NCBI GenBank assembly: GCA_965370315.1
Contig: CBDUTO010000135.1
Span: 1 to 11,410, forward strand
DNA length: 11,410 nt
Direction: 5' to 3'
From: 1-14-2-50-31-20 sp965370315
Lineage (GTDB): Bacteria; Bacteroidota; Ignavibacteria; Ignavibacteriales; Melioribacteraceae
Position numbers and translations under genes: made by a program. Every line of letters begins with the position of its first letter. The stretch's first letter is position 1. Positions 6,759 through 11,410 of the stretch are shown here, piece by piece. The notes beneath the pieces were generated by a model. That model was not told where the DNA came from, did not search any database, and saw nothing but the letters and a program-made list of their open reading frames with translations.

Positions 6759-7256
6759 ATGGCTAAGAATTCATCATTTGATGTTGTGTCAGAAATAGAT
6801 TTTCAAGAAGTAGATAACGCTGTAAATCAAGCTATTAAAGAGATTCAACAACGTTACGATTTAAAAGCTTCTAAAACAGAAGTTACATTAAACAAAAACG
6901 ACAAAGTTATTTTGATTAATACGAGTGATGATTATGCACTAAAAGCATCTTTCGATATTCTTCAATCAAAATTTTTGAAAAGACAGCTTTCGCTTAAATC
7001 ATTGCAGACTGAAGAAGCAGAGCCTGCTTCTGGTGGAAGATTACGACAAACAATTAATCTGCAAAGTGGAATATCAAAAGATAATGGTAAGAAAATCACC
7101 AAGTTAGTTAAAGAATTAAAAATTAAAGTTAGCGCTCAAATTATGGATGAAAAGATTCGTGTTACAGGAGCAAAACGTGATGACTTGCAAGAAGTAATAA
7201 ATGCTATTAAAGGTGCAGAATTGGATTTTCCAACTCAGTTTGTTAATTATAAGTAA
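6759..7256 (+). CDS. yajQ: YajQ-family (DUF520/UPF0234) nucleotide-binding protein
   Basis: The 165-residue protein is a full-length match to YajQ (about 163 residues in E. coli). It shows the N-terminal FDVVSEIDFQEVDNA (7-21), RYDLK (32-36), the middle LQSGISKDNGKKI (101-113), KVSAQIMDEKIRVTGAKRDD (123-142), and the closing FPTQFVNY (157-164). The fold is two ferredoxin-like domains. Members bind nucleotides or nucleic acid; in Xanthomonas the homologue binds cyclic di-GMP and acts with a transcription factor, but that role is not shown for most phyla. No GGDEF or EAL gene is in the window. GGGAG five bases before the ATG supports the start. A membrane protein gene follows 50 bp downstream and is probably in the same transcript. 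Confidence 0.95.
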   Translation: MAKNSSFDVVSEIDFQEVDNAVNQAIKEIQQRYDLKASKTEVTLNKNDKVILINTSDDYALKASFDILQSKFLKRQLSLKSLQTEEAEPASGGRLRQTINLQSGISKDNGKKITKLVKELKIKVSAQIMDEKIRVTGAKRDDLQEVINAIKGAELDFPTQFVNYK

Positions 7257-7306
7257 TTCTAAATAATTTTTAGCCCTTAGAAAACAAATTATATTTCTGA
7301 ACCGAA

Positions 7307-7768
7307 ATGAAAAACCAAAACATTAAATATCAAGAGACACAAAATGCATTGTGGATTACAATTCCGATGCTAGTGATAATCATATTTTTAATACTCTCTT
7401 ATTTTTATCAATGGGGAGATAGCCCGATACCACTTTCGGCGACTATCACAACCTCATTGATTATTGTGGGTATTATTCTGTTATTCTTCAAACTCACACT
7501 AACAATTGATGACGTAAATATTAAAGTTTCTTTTGGAATTGGTTTAATCAAAAAATCTATTGCACTAAAAGATATTAATTTGCAAACCACAGAGGAATTA
7601 AAAACACCCTGGAATTTTGGAATAGGAATGAGAGTTACTAAGTATGGTCTCTTGTACAACACAAAGCCTGGTGTTGCAATTAAGCTTAATTATAAAAATA
7701 GTGAGAAGGCATTTTTAGTAGGAACGGATAATTTTGATGAAATTAAAAAGGTACTATTAGAAATATAA
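7307..7768 (+). CDS. Two-helix membrane protein with PH-like C-terminal domain, unknown function
   Basis: The 153-residue protein has two membrane helices at about residues 14-35 and 45-61, joined by a short polar loop (YQWGDSPIP). A beta-rich soluble part of about 90 residues ends in one helix (FDEIKKVLLEI). The sequence VSFGIGLIKKSIALKDI (74-90) and FLVGTDNFDEIKKVL (136-150) resemble bacterial PH-domain (YdbT/YokE-like) proteins. This is a fold-level impression, not a firm family match. No catalytic motif is visible. It lies 50 bp after yajQ on the same strand and may share its promoter. The ATG is not preceded by a clear ribosome-binding site. Confidence 0.7.
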   Translation: MKNQNIKYQETQNALWITIPMLVIIIFLILSYFYQWGDSPIPLSATITTSLIIVGIILLFFKLTLTIDDVNIKVSFGIGLIKKSIALKDINLQTTEELKTPWNFGIGMRVTKYGLLYNTKPGVAIKLNYKNSEKAFLVGTDNFDEIKKVLLEI

Positions 7769-7821
7769 GTTAAATTATTTTTAACCCGTTTATCGGACTT
7801 GGATTCAGTTATTATTTCTAG

Positions 7822-7852
7822 ATTTCACATCCAACCGTGCGGGATGTGAAAT
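7822..7852. terminator. Strong hairpin between convergent genes, likely bidirectional transcript end
   Basis: ATTTCACATCC (7822-7832) pairs perfectly with GGATGTGAAAT (7842-7852) across a 9-base loop. It lies between the ends of two converging transcripts, the yajQ unit (plus) and rpiA (minus), as expected for a shared terminator. It lacks the T-run of a classical intrinsic terminator on either strand, so it may instead be a 3'-end stabilising structure or a repeat remnant. Confidence 0.5.
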
Positions 7853-7887
7853 GAAAAGAAGAAAAAAGCACAGCTCAGAAGAATACT

Positions 7888-8577
7888 CTATCTCTCCAAA
7901 ACCTCAATCTCATCTTCTCTTGCAATAACAACATAATCAGCCATTTTAACAAATAGTCCGTGCTCAACTATTCCAGCACGTTTCTCAATCTTTCTTGCCA
8001 GTTTTTTAGAATTATCTATAATTCCAAAATTTGCATCGAGAATATAATTTCCCTCATCTGTAATTAACTTATTTCCATCAGCATCCATACGTTGCTTCAC
8101 TTTAGCACCGAGTGATTTTAGAAATTTTGCTTCAACATCAATTGCCATTCTAATTACTTCAATTGGAATAGGCCACTTTTCTCCAAGAGTTTTTGAAACT
8201 TTCGATTCATCAACAATAATTACATATTCCTTACTAGCTTGCGCAATCACCTTTTCACGAAGAAGTGAAGCACCGCCACCCTTTATTAGATTCAGTTTTT
8301 CATCAACTTCATCTGCGCCATCTATTGTTAAATCTAGTTTTGGATTATTTGCAAGTGAGTCAGTAGGAATATTTAACTCCCGAGCTAATTTTTCTGTCTT
8401 TTCAGAAGATGATACTCCAACAATATTTTTCAGTTCACCTGAATTTAGTTTTTCAGCTAGTACATATAAAACATGGTTAAATGTTGAACCAGTTCCAAAG
8501 CCAAGAACCATTCCAGATTTTACAAATTCTACTGCTTTTTCTGCTGATTTTCGTTTTAATTTATCTTTAGTATTCAT
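7888..8577 (-). CDS. rpiA: Ribose-5-phosphate isomerase A
   Basis: RpiA interconverts ribose 5-phosphate and ribulose 5-phosphate in the non-oxidative pentose phosphate pathway, in the cytoplasm. The 229-residue protein has the phosphate loop GFGTGST (26-32), LTIDGADEVDE (83-93) with D86 and D89, KGGGASLLREKVIA (99-112) with K99 and the likely catalytic base E108, and DESKVSKTLG (123-132) with K126. These sit at a constant +5 offset from E. coli RpiA D81, D84, K94, E103 and K121. The frame extends 39 codons further up to 8694, but that extension runs toward a repeat and is hydrophobic and unlike the family. The ATG at 8577 fits the usual length (219-230). Only a weak GGAA lies before it. It is divergent from miaB. 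Confidence 0.95.
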   Translation of the reverse strand: MNTKDKLKRKSAEKAVEFVKSGMVLGFGTGSTFNHVLYVLAEKLNSGELKNIVGVSSSEKTEKLARELNIPTDSLANNPKLDLTIDGADEVDEKLNLIKGGGASLLREKVIAQASKEYVIIVDESKVSKTLGEKWPIPIEVIRMAIDVEAKFLKSLGAKVKQRMDADGNKLITDEGNYILDANFGIIDNSKKLARKIEKRAGIVEHGLFVKMADYVVIAREDEIEVLER

Positions 8578-8755
8578 CTTTAATTCCAATATTTGTTCCA
8601 TTAAAATTACAAAAGAATAGACTAAGTGTCTTAAATTAAATATGATTTCTTTATATTTGCATTGTAAAAATTTGCCACTAAGGCACAAAGACATGGAGAA
8701 CGGTATTTCTTTGAGACTTTGTGTTTTTGCGGTTTAAAAAGAAAGGCTAATATAA
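8578..8755. promoter_or_regulatory. Divergent promoter region between rpiA and miaB
   Basis: This 178-bp spacer lies between two genes that start outward. The half next to rpiA is plain A+T-rich DNA. The half next to miaB is occupied by a decayed palindromic repeat (8671-8736) that must overlap or displace the miaB promoter. AAGG nine bases before the ATG is the likely miaB ribosome-binding site. Confidence 0.5.
8671..8736. repeat. Decayed palindromic repeat of the 'CACTAAGGCACAAAGAC' type
   Basis: The left arm TTTGCCACTAAGGCACAAAG (8671-8690) faces a right arm containing CTTTGTG (8717-8723); the core CACAAAG/CTTTGTG is perfect and the outer arms are imperfect. From memory, this wording (CACTAAGGCACAAAGACAC and its complement) is a dispersed palindromic repeat seen in many Bacteroidota/Chlorobi and other genomes. 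Its G+C content is higher than the adjoining spacer. The copy looks degenerate. A genome-wide copy count was not possible here. Confidence 0.6.
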
Positions 8756-10093
8756 ATGAGTAAAAACAAAGTATATATAGAAACCTACGGTTGTCAGATG
8801 AACCTTGCAGATACAGAAGTTGTAATGGGAATTCTTAATACTAAAGGTTACGAATTAACAAAAGAGATTGATGCAGCTGATGTTGTATTATTAAACACAT
8901 GTAGTGTCCGTGATAATGCCGAGCAACGTATTCACGGACGACTTGGAAATATTGGAACTCTTAAACAAAACAATCCAAATCTTGTTATTGGAGTTCTTGG
9001 TTGTATGGCTGAGCGACTTAGAGATGAGTTAATTACAAAGAAAAAAATGGTTGATCTAGTTGTTGGACCAGATGAATATAGGAGATTACCTGAACTGATT
9101 AACAATGCTGCTGCTGGTGAAAAAGGCATTGGAGTTAAACTATCACGTACAGAAACATACGAAGATATTGAACCATATCGTGAAGAAGGGCTTGCTGCTT
9201 GGATTTCAGTAATGCGTGGTTGCGATAAATTTTGCACATATTGCGTTGTTCCCTTTACTCGTGGAAGAGAACGTAGTAGTAAACTGGAATCTGTTGTAGA
9301 GGAAGTTCGCACACTTTCTGAAAGAGGTTTTAGAGAAGTCACTTTGCTTGGACAAAATGTAAATTCCTACTCAGATGGAGAAAACGATTTCGCAGATTTA
9401 CTAACTGCTTGTGCAAAAGTTGATGCAAAGTTGCGTATTAGGTTTATGACATCACATCCGCAAGATTTATCCGATAAGTTACTTTATATAATTTCTGAGC
9501 ATTCAAATATTTGTAATTACATTCATCTTCCCGTTCAGGCTGGCTCAGATAGAGTTTTGGAAGCGATGAACAGAACATATACAATTGAACATTATCTTGG
9601 AATAATTGAACGAGCTCGCAAAATAATTCCAGGCGTTACTTTCTCTACAGATATTATTGCTGGATTCCCAACTGAAACTGAGGAAGAACACAAAATGACA
9701 ATGGACGTAATGGCAAAAGTACGTTACGATGGTGCGTTTATGTTTAAGTACTCTCCACGTGAAGGAACGCGTGCTTTTAAGATGGAAGACGATATTTCTG
9801 AGGAAGTGAAGTCGCGAAGATTAACAGAAATAATTGATCAACAATTACAAATAGCTTATGAAATTAATCAAGAGTTAATTGGAACTGAGGATGTTGTTTT
9901 GGTTGAAGCTCTGAGCAAGAAATCTGACCAATTCTTTTCAGGAAGGACCGATACAAATAAAATTGTAATTCTACCTTTAGGAAATGATGTGAAGATTGGT
10001 GACCTTGTAAAGGTAAAAATTCACAAAGGAACATCTGCTACATTGTTTGGAGACTTTATTGAAATTGTGGATGTTTACAACAAAAAAAAATAA
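8756..10093 (+). CDS. miaB: tRNA-2-methylthio-N6-dimethylallyladenosine synthase (MiaB)
   Basis: MiaB adds a methylthio group to i6A37 of tRNAs that read UNN codons, using two [4Fe-4S] clusters and S-adenosylmethionine. The 445-residue protein has the complete architecture. The N-terminal methylthiotransferase domain has cluster cysteines C13 (YGCQMN), C49 (NTCSVRDNAEQR) and C83 (LGCMAE). The radical-SAM motif is MRGCDKFCTYC, with C156, C160 and C163, followed by VVPFTRGRERS. The C-terminal TRAM domain covers about 375-440. NTCSVRDNAEQR favours MiaB over the related MtaB and RimO. The start has AAGG nine bases upstream. It is flanked by palindromic repeats, one 20 bp upstream and one starting at its stop codon. 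Neither miaA nor ybeZ is adjacent, so it may be a single-gene unit. Confidence 0.96.
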   Translation: MSKNKVYIETYGCQMNLADTEVVMGILNTKGYELTKEIDAADVVLLNTCSVRDNAEQRIHGRLGNIGTLKQNNPNLVIGVLGCMAERLRDELITKKKMVDLVVGPDEYRRLPELINNAAAGEKGIGVKLSRTETYEDIEPYREEGLAAWISVMRGCDKFCTYCVVPFTRGRERSSKLESVVEEVRTLSERGFREVTLLGQNVNSYSDGENDFADLLTACAKVDAKLRIRFMTSHPQDLSDKLLYIISEHSNICNYIHLPVQAGSDRVLEAMNRTYTIEHYLGIIERARKIIPGVTFSTDIIAGFPTETEEEHKMTMDVMAKVRYDGAFMFKYSPREGTRAFKMEDDISEEVKSRRLTEIIDQQLQIAYEINQELIGTEDVVLVEALSKKSDQFFSGRTDTNKIVILPLGNDVKIGDLVKVKIHKGTSATLFGDFIEIVDVYNKKK

Positions 10094-10169
10094 TGTCATT
10101 TTGAATCAGTTTTATGTGTGAGAAATCTTGTAAAGTGTAAAAGATTTCTCACATTAGTCCGAAATGACA
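10094..10169. repeat. 76-bp palindromic repeat (TGTCATTT / AGAAATCTT type) at the miaB 3' end
   Basis: The element is bounded by an 8-bp terminal inverted repeat, TGTCATTT (10094-10101) and AAATGACA (10162-10169). Inside is a perfect 13-bp stem, TGTGAGAAATCTT (10117-10129) with AAGATTTCTCACA (10141-10153), around an 11-base loop. It begins at the first base after the miaB stop, so it also ends the miaB transcript in a strong hairpin. The wording AGATTTCTCAC ... CGAAATGACA is, from memory, a common dispersed palindrome in Bacteroidota-like genomes (REP or miniature-element type). Confidence 0.75.
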
Positions 10170-10255
10170 AATAGACCACGCCACCTATTTTCACTGATAA
10201 AATTGATAAACATTAATATTTACATTAGTTTCATATAGCTAATTTTCTATAAAAA
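10170..10255. other. Spacer between two palindromic repeats
   Basis: These 86 A+T-rich bases separate the two repeats downstream of miaB. I see no gene, RNA or clear structure in it. It may hold the -33/-7 region for the SPOR gene, but no good TAnnTTTG box was found. Confidence 0.4.
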
Positions 10256-10339
10256 ATGTCATTGAGATTTTGTTATTTGAGATGATGCAATCCCAACAGA
10301 TTACTTCGTTGTCAAAAAGCTGACTCCTCGTAATGACAT
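10256..10339. repeat. 84-bp palindromic repeat (GTCATT ... GAAGCAATC type) upstream of the SPOR gene
   Basis: Terminal inverted repeats ATGTCATT (10256-10263) and AATGACAT (10332-10339) bound a decayed palindrome. The centre is GCAATC-CCAACA-GATTAC, and the right arm reads (minus strand) ATTACGAGGAGTCAGC then GACAACGAAGTAATC. From memory this matches the widespread GTCATTGCGAGGAG ... GACGAAGCAATC repeat class found in many bacteria. The left arm has diverged much more than the right. The element ends 15 bp before the start codon of the SPOR gene. Confidence 0.7.
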
Positions 10340-10354
10340 GGGAATCTTGAACTT

Positions 10355-11053
10355 ATGAAACTAACTTTTATTTTTCTATTCATACTCACATCTTTAATTT
10401 CAGCTCAAGTTGACATTGTTCCAACTCTAAGACATATTGAGTCTGGAGAGATAGAGGATGCGCATAGTGATTTTAGAAGATTAAATTCCAGATACCCCGA
10501 AGATGCAAATGTAAAATTTTTAGATGCTGTACTTACTGAAAATGGCGAGGACGCACTTCAAAAATATTCAACTGTTTACACAAAGCATTCAGAGTCTCAA
10601 TTTGCAGATGCCGCACTCTATCGTGTTTTCTCTTATTACTATTCACTTGGAGTTTATAACAAAGCAGAAAAGCATTTAACTCAACTAAAAGAGAATTATC
10701 CAAACTCTCCATATATAAAAGTAGCTGATAGAACTTTGCCAAGTAAAGACTTTTTTATCCAAGCTGAAACGGAAACAAAGAAAGTAACACCACCTCCAAT
10801 TAGAACTGTTACAAAAAAGTATAAATATACTGTACAAGCTGGTGCATTCTTAAACAAAACAAATGCAAACAACCTAAAAAAGAAATTTGAAGCAAAAGGA
10901 ATATATGCCGATACCTACACAAAAGAGGTTGGTGGTTCACTACTAAATATAATTATTGTTGGAAAATTTGTAGATAAAGATTCAGCACAACCAATTCTTG
11001 ATGAATTGAAAAAAGATTATAAACTTAATGGAAGGGTTGTTTTGCTTAATTGA
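10355..11053 (+). CDS. Secreted TPR-like protein with C-terminal SPOR domain
   Basis: The 232-residue protein starts with a signal peptide (residues 1-17, cleavage at LISA|Q). A region of about 20-130 has a helix-turn-helix TPR/YbgF-like pattern (for example YSLGVYNKAEKHLTQLKENYPNSPYI, about 96-121). A proline-containing linker (VTPPPIRTVTKK) leads to a SPOR domain at about 156-231 (YTVQAGAFLNKTNANNLKKKFEAKG ... NIIIVGKFVDKDSA). SPOR domains bind denuded septal peptidoglycan, so the protein likely works in the periplasm in cell division or wall remodelling, with the TPR part holding a partner. This combination of YbgF-like repeats and SPOR is common in Bacteroidota. No good ribosome-binding site precedes the ATG, and a palindromic repeat ends 15 bp upstream. 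Confidence 0.85.
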   Translation: MKLTFIFLFILTSLISAQVDIVPTLRHIESGEIEDAHSDFRRLNSRYPEDANVKFLDAVLTENGEDALQKYSTVYTKHSESQFADAALYRVFSYYYSLGVYNKAEKHLTQLKENYPNSPYIKVADRTLPSKDFFIQAETETKKVTPPPIRTVTKKYKYTVQAGAFLNKTNANNLKKKFEAKGIYADTYTKEVGGSLLNIIIVGKFVDKDSAQPILDELKKDYKLNGRVVLLN

Positions 11054-11140
11054 TATCCACAGAGCTAACTTATTGAAAATAGATATTCATTTTATTATTA
11101 ATAGCCCTCAAATTTTTATATTCAATATATCTTCGAATCA
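11054..11140. other. Convergent intergenic spacer, no clear terminator
   Basis: This 87-bp A+T-rich spacer separates the converging SPOR and XRE genes. No stem with a T-run was found. It may work as an A+T-rich transcript end only. Confidence 0.35.
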
Positions 11141-11350
11141 TCATTCATATTGAAAAACATCTTCCAATTTTTCATTAAAAACTTCAGCTAGTCGAAATGC
11201 TAGTTCTAGAGTTGGGGAATACTTCCCTGCTTCAATTGCATTAATCGTCTGTCTTGAAACTCCCAACTTAATAGCTAATTCTTGCTGTGTCATCTCATCA
11301 AAATTAAATCTTAACTTTCTAATATTATTTTTCAGCATACTCTTTTTCAT
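11141..11350 (-). CDS. Small XRE/Cro-CI-type helix-turn-helix regulator
   Basis: The 69-residue protein is a stand-alone HTH_3 domain. Helices 2 and 3 of the DNA-binding unit are visible as TQQELAIKLGVSRQTINAIE (residues 21-40), followed by AGKYSPTLELAFRLAEVFN. The family is close to the small YozG-like Cro/CI regulators. With no sensor or dimerisation domain, it probably binds DNA as a dimer and may take its signal from a partner protein. GGGAA eight bases before the ATG supports this start; a second ATG four codons in is possible. Its ATG overlaps the stop of a frame coming from beyond the window (ATGA), so it is likely translationally coupled to that gene. Members of this family are often encoded next to small membrane proteins; that the cut gene is one is only a guess. 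Confidence 0.88.
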   Translation of the reverse strand: MKKSMLKNNIRKLRFNFDEMTQQELAIKLGVSRQTINAIEAGKYSPTLELAFRLAEVFNEKLEDVFQYE

Positions 11351-11410
11351 ATTTTAAATTCCCTTTTCATAATAAAAAACTGGGACTGCCACAGGGGTTG
11401 ATTGAGGGCC
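11347..11410 (-). CDS. C-terminal end of a gene upstream of the XRE regulator, cut by window edge
   Basis: On the minus strand one frame is open from the window edge for 20 codons to a TGA at 11347-11349, which overlaps the XRE start as ATGA. The visible end includes PLWQSQFF and MKREFKI, i.e. a short hydrophobic-aromatic run followed by a basic tail. The bases at 11381-11410 are clearly more G+C-rich than the rest of the window, in keeping with coding DNA but also with a different origin. Only 64 bp are seen, so this may be chance. Confidence 0.4.
   Translation of the reverse strand, partial: ALNQPLWQSQFFIMKREFKI

Noticed and set aside
8578..8694. A 39-codon N-terminal extension of RpiA
   Set aside because: It has no family resemblance, runs toward the palindromic repeat, and makes the protein far longer than usual. 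The ATG at 8577 gives the normal length and motif spacing.
8932..9342. A 136-codon minus-strand frame inside miaB
   Set aside because: It is antisense to the radical-SAM core, is rich in Ser/Arg/Pro as expected from a shadow frame, and has no recognisable domain.
10094..10339. CRISPR array or small RNA gene in the spacer after miaB
   Set aside because: The two repeats are palindromes of different sequence and are not regularly spaced direct repeats. No promoter-plus-terminator arrangement typical of a small RNA was seen.

Overview
This window looks like chromosomal DNA of a free-living bacterium from the Bacteroidota/Chlorobiota/Ignavibacteria neighbourhood. The evidence is a low G+C content (roughly one third by eye), a GSCFA-family protein, a YajQ/PPK2/RpiA/MiaB housekeeping set, weak or absent Shine-Dalgarno sites at several starts, at least one TAnnTTTG box upstream of a start, and palindromic intergenic repeats of the kind scattered through such genomes. 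The phylum assignment is inference from gene content and style; there is no rRNA or other marker here.

Left part (1-3085), all on the minus strand and read right to left: a small basic single-pass membrane protein and a four-TPR protein form one transcription unit. It is followed by a LOG-family Rossmann protein and a secreted M14 zinc carboxypeptidase whose C-terminus runs off the window. Middle part (3361-4559): a TerB-like helical protein overlaps a DUF985 cupin on the plus strand. Facing it is a small minus-strand gene whose best start is an ATT codon behind a perfect AGGAGG.

Next come a GSCFA (SGNH-like) protein on plus, a class I polyphosphate kinase 2 on minus, and a divergent plus-strand pair of yajQ and a two-helix membrane protein with a PH-like soluble part. 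A perfect 24-bp palindrome lies between ppk2 and yajQ. After that are rpiA (minus) and, divergent from it, miaB (plus), then a secreted TPR+SPOR protein (plus). At the right edge is a small XRE-type regulator (minus) whose start overlaps, by ATGA, the end of a frame that enters from outside the window.

Functionally this is mostly an ordinary core region: carbon metabolism (rpiA), tRNA modification (miaB), polyphosphate/nucleotide balance (ppk2), a nucleotide-binding protein (yajQ), and envelope functions (M14 peptidase, SPOR protein). The more unusual content is small: the ATT-start gene, three different palindromic repeats clustered around miaB, and the ppk2-yajQ palindrome. I found no tRNA or rRNA genes, CRISPR array, transposase, phage genes or defence system, and no convincing undescribed multi-gene system.
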